Shown: piece after piece, positions 1 through 7,901 of the stretch
How positions within the stretch are numbered: position 1 is the first letter of the stretch
How the letters are laid out: each line of letters starts with the position of its first letter
Source of the DNA: RGIG1828 sp045592485
GTDB lineage: Bacteria > Bacillota > Clostridia > UMGS1810
Assembly: GCA_045592485.1 (NCBI GenBank)
Contig: JAZNUS010000216.1
Location: forward strand, 1 to 25,226
Direction: 5' to 3'
DNA length: 25,226 bases
The notes under the pieces: generated by a model
What the model was told of the DNA's origin: nothing
The model's database searches: none
Seen by the model: only the letters and a program-made list of their open reading frames with translations
Position numbers and translations under genes: made by a program

Positions 1-40
1 TCAGTGCTGGTTGTTAAGGCTATTCTTGGAGTGTCACTAT

Positions 41-88
41 CCCCTCATCCGTCAAGCAAGCTTGACACCTTCTCCACCAGGGAGAAGG
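41..88. repeat. Intergenic repeat with two small hairpins
   Basis: The stretch begins CCCCTCATCC and contains two adjacent inverted repeats: GTCAAG/CTTGAC (51-56 with 61-66) and CCTTCTCC/GGAGAAGG (68-75 with 81-88). This layout, a CCCTCATCCG lead, a variable palindrome, then CCTTCTCC with its complement, resembles dispersed intergenic repeats I recall from many bacterial genomes. No coding frame is convincing in 1-137. Only one copy is in the window, so its repeat status rests on memory. Confidence 0.5.
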
Positions 89-134
89 CTCACACACTAG
101 CGCAAAACAGAGCGACAAATTCCAATTTGAACGC

Positions 135-175
135 AAAAAACCGAAACAATCACAAATTCGCAACTGTTCCGGTTT
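135..175 (-). terminator. Intrinsic terminator of mutS2
   Basis: On the minus strand, just after the mutS2 stop, AAACCG pairs with CGGTTT (plus 138-143 with 170-175). After one mismatch the stem continues AACA/TGTT, and a run of T follows (plus 135-140 read as T). Placement and orientation fit the end of the NUDIX-mutS2 transcript. Confidence 0.7.
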
Positions 176-186
176 AATTTTTGCCT

Positions 187-2556
187 TTATTTCAATTCCA
201 CAATTGTAACGCCGCTGTCCCCTTCTCCAAACACACCCAGGCGATAGGACTTGACATAAGAAAGGCGTTTTAAGTAGGAATGGATTCCCTGACGGAGAAG
301 TCCTGTTCCCTTGCCGTGGATAATACGCACCTGACCGAGTGAGGAAAGAATGGCATCATCAAGGAATTTGTCAATGAGAAGAACTGCAGAATCAACGGTC
401 TCCCCTCTCACATCAAGCTCAGGCGAGAGAGACATGGTTTTGGAAAAGCTCTGAGAGCCTGAAGACTTTTTCTGTTTCTGAGTTTCTTTGTTTTCCTGAC
501 GGATGCGCACATCCTTGAGATTAGTGTTAAGCTTCATTATGCCAACTCTGACCTGAAAATTGCCCTTGTCGTCGGGAAGAGTGATAACAGTTCCCGTCTG
601 ATGCATTGCCACAAGCTCAACATCCTGCCCGAGTTTAACGGTTTTCGGAGAGTTGAAGCTTTCCTTCACACCAAACATTGACTTTGAAAGCTTTGAAGAA
701 TTTTTCTTCATTTTTTCGCCAAGCTTCTGACGGGCTTCTTCCATTTCGCGAAGCATTTTTGCCTTGTCGGCTTCCTGTCGAAGAGAATGCATTTCCTTAA
801 GAAGTGCATCTGCCTCTTCCTTGGCTTTTGAAAGAATTTCCTGTGCCTCTATTCTTGCACGCTCAATAATCTTGTCGGTTTTTTCCGAAAGCTGTTTGTT
901 TTTGAGAGCAGTGTCGGATTTGAGTTTTTCAGTTTCCTTTTTGTAAGCATGAGCTTTTTGTCTTTCCTCTTCTGCCTTCTGACGGTTTTTTTCAAGGTCC
1001 GACAAAATATCTTCAAACTGAATGTTTTCGGCATCAATATATTTCTTTGCATTTTCAATTATGTCGTCATCAAGACCAAGGCGTTTTGAAATTGCAAAGG
1101 CATTACTTTTTCCGGGAATACCGATAAGAAGTCTGTAAGTAGGCTTTAGTGTGTCTACATTAAACTCACAGGATGCATTTTCAACTCTCTTTGTTGTCAT
1201 GGCATAGGTTTTAAGCTCGCTGTAGTGGGTTGTTGCGGCAGTTTTTGCACCAAGAAGCCTTACTCTTTCAAGAATGCTCACCGCCAAAGATGCACCCTCA
1301 ATGGGGTCTGTGCCGGCACCGAGCTCATCGAAAAGGCACAAAGAGTTTTCGTCTGCTTCCTTTAAAATATCCACAATGTTTACCATGTGAGAGGAAAAGG
1401 TTGAGAGGCTCTGCTCAATGCTTTGTTCATCGCCGATATCTGCAAAAATATTTTTGAACACGGCTATGTCGCTGCCCTCGTTGGCAGGAATATGAAGACC
1501 TGCCTGAGCCATAAGTGTGAACAGTCCGAGAGTTTTCAGGACAACTGTTTTACCGCCGGTGTTGGGACCTGTAACAACAAGAGTGTCGAAATCCTTGCCG
1601 AGACGGATATCGGTTGGAACTACCGTTGATGAATCCAAAAGAGGATGTCTCGCTCTTTTAATGTCTATCTTTCCGCTGTCGTTGAGGACAGGGCGGAAGG
1701 AATCGGTTTTGAGTGCATATTTTGCACGGGCAAAGCAGTAGTCAAGCTCGGAAATTGTGAGATAGGTCATTTCAATAAGCTTTGATTCAGAAGCAATTTC
1801 CTCTGTCAGTGCCATAAGAATTTTCTCAATTTCATCCTGTTCCTTTGAGCGAAGCTCACGGAGCTTGTTGTTTTCTTCAACAACACTCATAGGCTCAATA
1901 AAAAGTGTTGCACCGGAAGCCGAGGTGTCATGAAGAATACCTTTAATCTCGTTGCGGTATTCAGATTTTACCGGAACAACATAGCGATCCCCTCGCATTG
2001 TTATGATTTGTTCCTGCAAATATTTCTGATAGGTTGAGGATGATGTGATTTTGTGAAGAATATCACGGATACGGTTGGTGCCCGACGCAATCATACGCCT
2101 TATGTCCCGAAGCTCCGGACTTGCACCGTCGGATATTGTTTCGTTGTCAAGAATACATTCATATATTTTTCTGCGAAGAGACTTGTCGGTAAAAAGAGCT
2201 TCGAAATGCTCGCCGAGAACCTCGCACTCAATGTCATCGGGATAGATCTTCAAAAGCTCTGCAGTTTCAAGAACCTTGCCCACAGAAAGAATTTCAGCAG
2301 GCGAAAGAGTGCCGCCCATGTGGGCACGCTTGAGGCTTGAACGGACATCGGAGGTGCATCTTATGGGAGGGTTTCCTTTTTTGGTGGAAAGATTAAGGGC
2401 TTCTGCAGTTTCTGCCTGCATTACATTAACCTTTTTTATATTGCCCGAAATTTCGGGGCTAAGTGCTCTTTTTGCAGTTATGTCCATAACTGCACACTCT
2501 GCCACCTTCTGACATATTTTATCAAATTCAAGTGTGTGTATTGCTTTTGTGTTCAT
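187..2556 (-). CDS. mutS2: MutS2 family ATPase/endonuclease with Smr domain
   Basis: MutS2 is a MutS paralogue without the mismatch-recognition domain. In other bacteria it limits recombination by acting on branched DNA, and in Bacillus it acts on collided ribosomes. The 789 residues match the usual length. A core/clamp region (about 1-320) precedes the ATPase, with Walker A GPNTGGKT at 330-337, Walker B LCLFDELGAGTDP at 406-418 and the following TTHYSELK at 442-449. A charged coiled coil spans about 515-640. The C-terminal Smr nuclease domain starts at LDVRGE (714) and has HGKGTG at 747-752, so both activities look intact. The start follows AAGGAA by about eight bases. It lies 19 bp after the NUDIX gene, so the two are probably co-transcribed. 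Confidence 0.97.
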   Translation of the reverse strand: MNTKAIHTLEFDKICQKVAECAVMDITAKRALSPEISGNIKKVNVMQAETAEALNLSTKKGNPPIRCTSDVRSSLKRAHMGGTLSPAEILSVGKVLETAELLKIYPDDIECEVLGEHFEALFTDKSLRRKIYECILDNETISDGASPELRDIRRMIASGTNRIRDILHKITSSSTYQKYLQEQIITMRGDRYVVPVKSEYRNEIKGILHDTSASGATLFIEPMSVVEENNKLRELRSKEQDEIEKILMALTEEIASESKLIEMTYLTISELDYCFARAKYALKTDSFRPVLNDSGKIDIKRARHPLLDSSTVVPTDIRLGKDFDTLVVTGPNTGGKTVVLKTLGLFTLMAQAGLHIPANEGSDIAVFKNIFADIGDEQSIEQSLSTFSSHMVNIVDILKEADENSLCLFDELGAGTDPIEGASLAVSILERVRLLGAKTAATTHYSELKTYAMTTKRVENASCEFNVDTLKPTYRLLIGIPGKSNAFAISKRLGLDDDIIENAKKYIDAENIQFEDILSDLEKNRQKAEEERQKAHAYKKETEKLKSDTALKNKQLSEKTDKIIERARIEAQEILSKAKEEADALLKEMHSLRQEADKAKMLREMEEARQKLGEKMKKNSSKLSKSMFGVKESFNSPKTVKLGQDVELVAMHQTGTVITLPDDKGNFQVRVGIMKLNTNLKDVRIRQENKETQKQKKSSGSQSFSKTMSLSPELDVRGETVDSAVLLIDKFLDDAILSSLGQVRIIHGKGTGLLRQGIHSYLKRLSYVKSYRLGVFGEGDSGVTIVELK

Positions 2557-2575
2557 TGTGTTTCATTCCTTACAT

Positions 2576-3052
2576 TTATATAACATCAAGATTTTGTCCG
2601 TTTAAAACGGCTTTTTCCAGATTCTCACCTCTGTAGGAAAGCTTCAGAGAAAAGAATGGCAGGGATTCATCCTTCATAAGCTCAAGAAAGATTTTGTCAC
2701 CTTCCCATATTTTGAGATTCATAACTTCATCTTTCAAAATCCAGTGAATCTCTCCCTCGTCACATGGTTTAAAATCGTATGTTTCGCTTTGCGCAGTAAA
2801 AAGGTGCATATGCTCCCCTTCCCACCTGTCGGACACAAAGGTGACAATTCCCCGGTAGTGCCACTTTGAAATGCGTATGCCGGTTTCTTCATAAACCTCG
2901 CGCATCATACATTCCTCCGGGCTTTCTCCCTCAAGAAATTTTCCGCCAACGCCAATCCAGTTGCCGCTGTTTTCGTCATTTTCTTTTTTGTTTCGGTGCA
3001 TCATAAGATAATGACCGTCGTTTTCAATATAACAAAGTGATGTTTGTTTCAT
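2576..3052 (-). CDS. NUDIX hydrolase, MutT/8-oxo-dGTPase-like
   Basis: A 158-residue NUDIX protein. The full NUDIX box G-x5-E-x7-R-E-V-x-E-E-x-G-I runs from G37 to I59 (G37, E43, R51, E52, E55, E56, G58), so the metal-binding and catalytic site is complete. Such enzymes cleave nucleoside diphosphate-X substrates. The overall form, with YLMMHRNKK near the N-terminus and WIGVGGK at the box, resembles the 8-oxo-dGTP diphosphatase group, but the substrate cannot be read from sequence. The start is supported by AAGGAA upstream. It is the first gene of a likely two-gene unit with mutS2, which would pair nucleotide-pool cleaning with a DNA-repair ATPase. Confidence 0.9.
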   Translation of the reverse strand: MKQTSLCYIENDGHYLMMHRNKKENDENSGNWIGVGGKFLEGESPEECMMREVYEETGIRISKWHYRGIVTFVSDRWEGEHMHLFTAQSETYDFKPCDEGEIHWILKDEVMNLKIWEGDKIFLELMKDESLPFFSLKLSYRGENLEKAVLNGQNLDVI

Positions 3053-3153
3053 AATTCAGTTCCTTATTTTAACAACGAGTAAGCAGTTGCGTTAGTATCC
3101 GAACCCGCCTTCAGTGTTGGTCGGGCTATAATTCTCTATTCTGCTTTTCAATT

Positions 3154-3840
3154 TTAATGATGAGCGGCAATGAAGCCTGAAATCTGCTCTTTAATCTGCA
3201 GCATACCTTTTTTTGTGGGGTGTCCGCATATTTTGTCAATGTCCGACAGTTCAATAAACTCAACACCGTATTTTTTGCAGGCAGTTTTGTAGTTATCTGT
3301 AATTTCGGATTTTAATTCACTGTTTATAATGCAATACACCTTTGTTTCTGGAAGCTTGCAGTTAAGAGAGTCCAGAAGATAGCAAAAAGCCGGCAGCACC
3401 TTGTACAAATCATCTTTTGTCCATTGGCTGTACTTAAGGTCGCCAACAGGAGCATCGGACCACGAGTCGTTTGTGCCCCCGAAAAGGAAAAATGTGTCTA
3501 TGGGATTTTCTTCGAAAAAGCCTTTTTGAATAAGCTTTTCCAGTCTTGCAACAAATGAGATTTCAGAATTGTCGCTTCCATTGTAGCCGGTGTTGCAGAT
3601 TGTTGTGCCTGACCAGCTGCAATTTCGGATAAGATTTCCATTTTCGTTGCAAAAATTGTACCACCATGTGTGAGAGACATCGGTCACATCGCCCTCGTCT
3701 GCCTCCTTGACTTTGGTTCTGGTTACATATGCCGGAGCACTTTTCTCATAGTAGAAAACATAACCTTCGGGAATGTAACCCTCAAAGGTTGAATAGCTGT
3801 CGCCTAAAATAAAAATATTTCCTAAATTCATTTGTTTCAT
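3154..3840 (-). CDS. SGNH/GDSL-family hydrolase
   Basis: A cytosolic 228-residue protein with no signal peptide. Block I is ILGDSYS with nucleophile S15, and block III is GGTND (121-125). The C-terminal catalytic histidine is likely H207 in CGHPTKKG. The aspartate normally three residues before that histidine is replaced by I204; D202 or D200 is nearby, so the triad may be altered. Family members are esterases or acyl hydrolases; the substrate is unknown. The AAAGG ribosome site is only one base from the first ATG but about ten bases from the fourth codon, so translation may start at M4 (3831). It has its own candidate promoter and is separated from the uronate operon by a hairpin. Confidence 0.85.
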   Translation of the reverse strand: MKQMNLGNIFILGDSYSTFEGYIPEGYVFYYEKSAPAYVTRTKVKEADEGDVTDVSHTWWYNFCNENGNLIRNCSWSGTTICNTGYNGSDNSEISFVARLEKLIQKGFFEENPIDTFFLFGGTNDSWSDAPVGDLKYSQWTKDDLYKVLPAFCYLLDSLNCKLPETKVYCIINSELKSEITDNYKTACKKYGVEFIELSDIDKICGHPTKKGMLQIKEQISGFIAAHH

Positions 3841-3892
3841 ACCTTTCCGAATGTTAGTTGGCAGTGTTAGCCGTCAGATAACTACTTATACA

Positions 3893-3921
3893 AGTATAAC
3901 ACAACTCAAACAAATTAGCAA
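3893..3921 (-). promoter_or_regulatory. Candidate promoter of the SGNH hydrolase gene
   Basis: On the minus strand TTGCTA (plus 916-921 of the 3000 block) is followed after 17 bases by TATACT (plus 3893-3898), about 55 bases before the start. Good -10, moderate -35. The rest of 3841-4020 shows no gene. Confidence 0.5.
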
Positions 3922-4020
3922 TATATTTATAGATTGGAAATTATCGGTGATGTAAAAAGCTCCGGATTATAAAAAGGCAATTGCAGGATAAGTGATGGGG
4001 TTATTGAGGTGTATAAATTT

Positions 4021-4072
4021 TAAGGGCGTGTCTCAATAAGTGATTTTTCACTAAATTGAGGCATCGCCCTTA
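4021..4072 (-). terminator. Long interrupted hairpin after the uronate operon
   Basis: A nearly continuous palindrome: TAAGGGCG (4021-4028) with CGCCCTTA (4065-4072), TGTCTCAAT with ATTGAGGCA, and an inner GTGA/TCAC around TTTT. It sits 16 bp beyond the last stop of the uronate operon, so it probably ends or protects that transcript. There is no clean T run on either strand. The GTGTCTCAAT core resembles ends of some insertion sequences, so a relic of a mobile element is an alternative. Confidence 0.5.
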
Positions 4073-4088
4073 TGTGTAACATAAATAT

Positions 4089-5102
4089 TTAGGCCATAAG
4101 CTCATTAATTACAGGCCAGGCAAGGTCTGCATAGAATCTGTGGCCTTCAGGTCCCGTTACAAGACGAACATTATCCTTGCACCCGGCAGCTTCAAAAGCA
4201 TTTCGTGCAATTTCAAATGTTTTCTGAACGCCGAAATCGGGGAATATGTTATCTTTGATTCCGTTTACAATTACCATTTTCCCGGGGGCAGCAAGGCCCG
4301 CAATGTCGCCCATGTCAAAGTATTCGGCAATTCCCGGGATGTAGTTACAACAGCAATGATGAATATCTGCAATGGAATCCTTGTAGGTACACACTGCACA
4401 GGAAGGAACACCGCAGTCTATTCTTTTGTCAAGGCAGGTAGCATAGAATGCTGTTGTGCCGCCGCCCGAGTTGCCAAGACAAATAATCTTCTTTGCAAGG
4501 TCAGGATAGTGTTTTTCGACAACATCAATAAGACGCATAACATCCCACACTCTCTCCCCTATTGCACATCTGCCGAGCAGGAGGGAGGGAAGAGCACGGC
4601 CTTTAGCTGCGCAAGACGGCGAACCATCTTCGCAGTAGCCGCTTTCGCCCATATATCTTTGTTCCATGCAAATTGCCCCATAGCCTTCTTTTATGGCGCG
4701 GCTTGCGAAGTCACGGTCACCGTCGGATATGGAAGCAGTGTCTCTCTCATAGCGAGGCTCACCGATTGAGATGTGCATTCCGGTGGAATGACCCTGAATA
4801 CAAATTACCACACCCTTGACATTTTTGGTGTCATCAGGCACAAGAGCATAACAGGGAGTGTAGAGACCGGGTTCTGTCTGAAATGTGAAATGAAGCTTTT
4901 TGCAGCCCTCTATATGCTCCTCTTTTTCAATGAAATAATCGTCATTGTCACATTTAACCATTTTGTCCATGCCAAGAAGCTTCCAAAGCTTTGTATAGGC
5001 TCTTTTTTGCCATTGCAAAAAGTCTTCCTTACCGTCATATCTCATTATAGGTTTATCTTCAAACAATTTGCTTATATAATCAATTGATTTGACATTTCTC
5101 AT
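4089..5102 (-). CDS. Alpha/beta-hydrolase, possible carbohydrate acetyl esterase
   Basis: A 337-residue cytosolic alpha/beta-hydrolase, last gene of the uronate operon and 14 bp after the GH4 gene. The nucleophile elbow GNSGGG places S212 as catalytic serine. D284 (GIKDNIFP) and H321 (GPEGHRFY) complete a plausible triad, and GHSTGMH at 104-110 is a likely oxyanion strand. The layout recalls acetyl-xylan esterase-like (Abhydrolase_7/CE7-like) proteins. Co-transcription with an alpha-galacturonidase and galacturonate genes suggests it removes acetyl or methyl groups from imported oligogalacturonides; that is inference from context. The start is preceded by GGAGAG at seven bases. Confidence 0.8.
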   Translation of the reverse strand: MRNVKSIDYISKLFEDKPIMRYDGKEDFLQWQKRAYTKLWKLLGMDKMVKCDNDDYFIEKEEHIEGCKKLHFTFQTEPGLYTPCYALVPDDTKNVKGVVICIQGHSTGMHISIGEPRYERDTASISDGDRDFASRAIKEGYGAICMEQRYMGESGYCEDGSPSCAAKGRALPSLLLGRCAIGERVWDVMRLIDVVEKHYPDLAKKIICLGNSGGGTTAFYATCLDKRIDCGVPSCAVCTYKDSIADIHHCCCNYIPGIAEYFDMGDIAGLAAPGKMVIVNGIKDNIFPDFGVQKTFEIARNAFEAAGCKDNVRLVTGPEGHRFYADLAWPVINELMA

Positions 5103-5116
5103 AGCATTCTCTCCGA

Positions 5117-6523
5117 TTATGCTTTAAAAGCGTCTACATCATACATACTAAGGTATGCTTTTGTGTTTTCGAGCATTTCCTTAAAAAGCTTTCTTGAATC
5201 TTCCACAGGAATTGTTACAAGGGGGTCGTTTGAAAATGCCTGAAAAGCAAGCTCAAGGTCTCTTTCTCTCACTGCTTTTGCAACGATTTCCTGTTCACCG
5301 CTCACTCTCAAAACAAGAGGATAGATGCTTTCGGGGATAGGTCCTGCCAAAACAGGAGTTACATTATCTGAACGGAACACCGCATTGGTTTCAACAACTG
5401 CTCCAATGGGGAGATTTGGAATCTGACCCATATTTGGAAGATTAACATTTGTAACAAGGTCGCAAAGACCGAGGATTGCACGCATTTGTGTAACGCCTTC
5501 TTCACCGGTTTCGCTGATTTTAAGTTCTTCTTCACCGCTGATGAGCTTTGCACTTCTGTCAAGTCGCCTTTGTAGGTCTTCCTTTCTCCAGCTAACAGGT
5601 GTGAGAGCAAAGTCCCATTTTTTAACTTGTTCCTGATTTGCAAGATACCATTTGCCTTCACAAAATTCTGCCAAATGTCTGTCGCCTGCAGCTGCCACAA
5701 CACCGAATCTTTTGAAAAGATCCATTTTCACCTTGTGTGTACTATGGAAAAATCTGTTGAGCCAGTTTTCTTTTTTGCTTGTATCATAACCTGTTTCGGA
5801 GTATTTTTCGCAGAATTTTGCATACAGAGGCATCAGATCCATATCACGGTAGCGAAGGTCGTTGAGCCAGGTGAAATGATTGACTGCAAGAACATTTACT
5901 TTAATTTCTTCTCTCTTTTCAACATCAATGTTTTCAAATTCCTTCAAAATTTTCATAAGCATGGTCTGGGTGCTGAAAACCTCGTGACAGCATCCAAAAG
6001 CCTTGATTTTGGGGAATGTGTCATAGAGAGCTTTAACACAGAGAGTCATGGGGTTTGTATAGTTAATTACCCATGCATCGGGACAGTTTTTCTCAACCGC
6101 CTTTGCAATTTCTTCCATCATGGGAAGTGTGCGAAGAGCTCTGACGATGCCCCCGGGACCTGATGTATCGCCAACAGACTGATAAATGCCGTATTTTTCA
6201 GGAGCATGAACATCGGATTCCATTTCGTCAAAGGTTCCCGGAAGAATTGAGATAACAACGAAGTTTGCACCGGAAAGGGCTTCGTCAATTGTTTTCACTG
6301 CATGATAATCCCAATGAGATTTTGCACCGTCAACACTGTTATATTTATTACCTATGATTTCGTTGTTTTTTGCCGCTTCAAAGTCGATGTCGTAAAGATA
6401 TACATCACCGCTCATGTCCTCTGTTACAACAAGGTCGCTCATAAGCCCCCATGCCCAGCCTCTTGAACCGCCGCCTATGTAGGCAATTTTAACTTCTTCT
6501 GCTTTATTACCGCTGAATTTCAT
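5117..6523 (-). CDS. lplD: GH4 alpha-galacturonidase (CHEV type)
   Basis: A 468-residue glycoside hydrolase family 4 enzyme. This family uses NAD and a divalent metal in an oxidation-elimination mechanism. The N-terminal dinucleotide fold carries IAYIGGGSRGW (13-23), followed by GDTSGPGG (118-125), NYTNPM (154-159) and NHFTW (215-219). The specificity motif is C179-H180-E181-V182. CHEV is the published signature of alpha-galacturonidases such as Bacillus LplD, as opposed to CHSV, CHGx, CNxP or CDxP in other GH4 groups. It should release galacturonate inside the cell from short imported oligogalacturonides. The neighbouring uxaC, uxaA and uxaB support that reading. AGGAG lies nine bases before the start. 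Confidence 0.9.
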   Translation of the reverse strand: MKFSGNKAEEVKIAYIGGGSRGWAWGLMSDLVVTEDMSGDVYLYDIDFEAAKNNEIIGNKYNSVDGAKSHWDYHAVKTIDEALSGANFVVISILPGTFDEMESDVHAPEKYGIYQSVGDTSGPGGIVRALRTLPMMEEIAKAVEKNCPDAWVINYTNPMTLCVKALYDTFPKIKAFGCCHEVFSTQTMLMKILKEFENIDVEKREEIKVNVLAVNHFTWLNDLRYRDMDLMPLYAKFCEKYSETGYDTSKKENWLNRFFHSTHKVKMDLFKRFGVVAAAGDRHLAEFCEGKWYLANQEQVKKWDFALTPVSWRKEDLQRRLDRSAKLISGEEELKISETGEEGVTQMRAILGLCDLVTNVNLPNMGQIPNLPIGAVVETNAVFRSDNVTPVLAGPIPESIYPLVLRVSGEQEIVAKAVRERDLELAFQAFSNDPLVTIPVEDSRKLFKEMLENTKAYLSMYDVDAFKA

Positions 6524-6542
6524 TGTTATTTACTCCTTTATC

Positions 6543-7901
6543 TTAAAACCCGAAATAGTTTTTCGCATTGTAATAGCAAATATCAGACGCGATTTTTGTA
6601 AGCATTTTCATATCTTTGGGATATTCACCGTCTTCAACCCAGGTTCCCAGAAGATTACACATAATTCTTCTGAAATATTCGTGACGGGGATAGGAAACAA
6701 AGCTTCTTGAATCAGTGAGCATTCCCACAAAGCAGGAAATCATTCCGAGGTTTGAGAGAGCCTTCATCTGTTCTACCATACCGTCGCGGTTATCGTTGAA
6801 CCACCAGCCGGAGCCGAACTGAATCTTGCCTTTAAAGGGAGCAGACTGGAAGTTGCCGAGCATTGTTCCCAAAACATAGTTATCCTTTGGATTGAGACAA
6901 TAAAGAATAGTTTTAGGAAGCTTATCTTCTTTGTTTAAAAGGTCAAGGAATTTTGACATTTTTTCCGCAATACAAATGTCATTTATTGAGTCAAAGCCCG
7001 TGTCAGCACCAAGCTTTGCATACATTTTTGCGTTGTTGTTTCGGATTGCACCAACATGGAGCTGAAGTGTCCAGCCAAGGTCTGAATAGAGTCTTGCACA
7101 GTGGGCTACAATTGCGGTTTTATAGGCTTCGGCTTCGTCGGAGGTAATTTCTTTTCCGGAAAGCTTTTTGTCAAACACTGCCTTTGCATCGCCTTCGCCA
7201 TAGGGAACATAGTCAAGACCGTGGTCAGAAAGTCTGCAGCCCTTTGAGTGGAAATAGCGTATTCTTTCTTCTATCCACGAAAGAAGCTGATTGTAATCAG
7301 TGATGTTTTGAGCTTCGAGATAGGGAAGAAATGTGTCCTTTGTAATTTCAACAACCTTGTCGGGGCGGAATGTGGGAAGAATTTTTGTTGAAAAATCCTT
7401 CATCTTCTCGTGCCAGCAAAGGTCATCGGCAGGGTCATCTGTTGTGCAGATAACCTCGACATTTGATTTTGTAATGAGAGACTGTGCACAAAAATCGTCC
7501 TGAGAAAGCTTTTCATTGCATTTTTCCCAAATCATATCGCAGGTTTCTTCCGAAAGCATTTCATCAATGTCGAAATATCTTTTAAGCTCCAGGTGAGTCC
7601 AATGATAAAGAGGGTTCCCGATGAGATAGGGCATTGTCTTTGCGAAGGCTTTGAATTTTTCATAATCGGAAGCGTTTCCGGTTATATATTCTTCATCAAT
7701 GCCAAAGGTTCTCATCTGTCTCCATTTGTAGTGGTCACCGCTTAAAAACAGGTCAAATGCATTTTTAAAGCGATGATTTTCGGCTATCTGTGCCGGCTGA
7801 AGGTGGCAGTGATAGTCAATAATGGGAAGGTCTTTAACCGCATTGTAAAGCTCTTTTGCAGTTTCATTTTTCAGCATAAAGCTGTCATTAATAATACTCA
7901 T
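6543..7901 (-). CDS. uxaC: Uronate isomerase (glucuronate/galacturonate isomerase)
   Basis: A 452-residue amidohydrolase-fold enzyme that interconverts D-galacturonate and D-tagaturonate, or D-glucuronate and D-fructuronate. The N-terminal metal motif IIDYHCHLQP has H31 and H33, and the C-terminal PRHEYFRRI segment is typical of UxaC. Length and both end motifs match full-length family members. Its ATG overlaps the uxaA stop by four bases (ATGA), which indicates translational coupling, and AAGGATGG within uxaA serves as ribosome site. In this operon it performs the first catabolic step after alpha-galacturonidase. Confidence 0.97.
   Translation of the reverse strand: MSIINDSFMLKNETAKELYNAVKDLPIIDYHCHLQPAQIAENHRFKNAFDLFLSGDHYKWRQMRTFGIDEEYITGNASDYEKFKAFAKTMPYLIGNPLYHWTHLELKRYFDIDEMLSEETCDMIWEKCNEKLSQDDFCAQSLITKSNVEVICTTDDPADDLCWHEKMKDFSTKILPTFRPDKVVEITKDTFLPYLEAQNITDYNQLLSWIEERIRYFHSKGCRLSDHGLDYVPYGEGDAKAVFDKKLSGKEITSDEAEAYKTAIVAHCARLYSDLGWTLQLHVGAIRNNNAKMYAKLGADTGFDSINDICIAEKMSKFLDLLNKEDKLPKTILYCLNPKDNYVLGTMLGNFQSAPFKGKIQFGSGWWFNDNRDGMVEQMKALSNLGMISCFVGMLTDSRSFVSYPRHEYFRRIMCNLLGTWVEDGEYPKDMKMLTKIASDICYYNAKNYFGF

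Noticed and set aside
4140..4769. Long open frame antisense to the alpha/beta-hydrolase gene (209 codons)
   Set aside because: It has no ribosome site, is rich in Cys, His and Ile in a way typical of an antisense shadow, and lies wholly within a gene with a clear catalytic triad.
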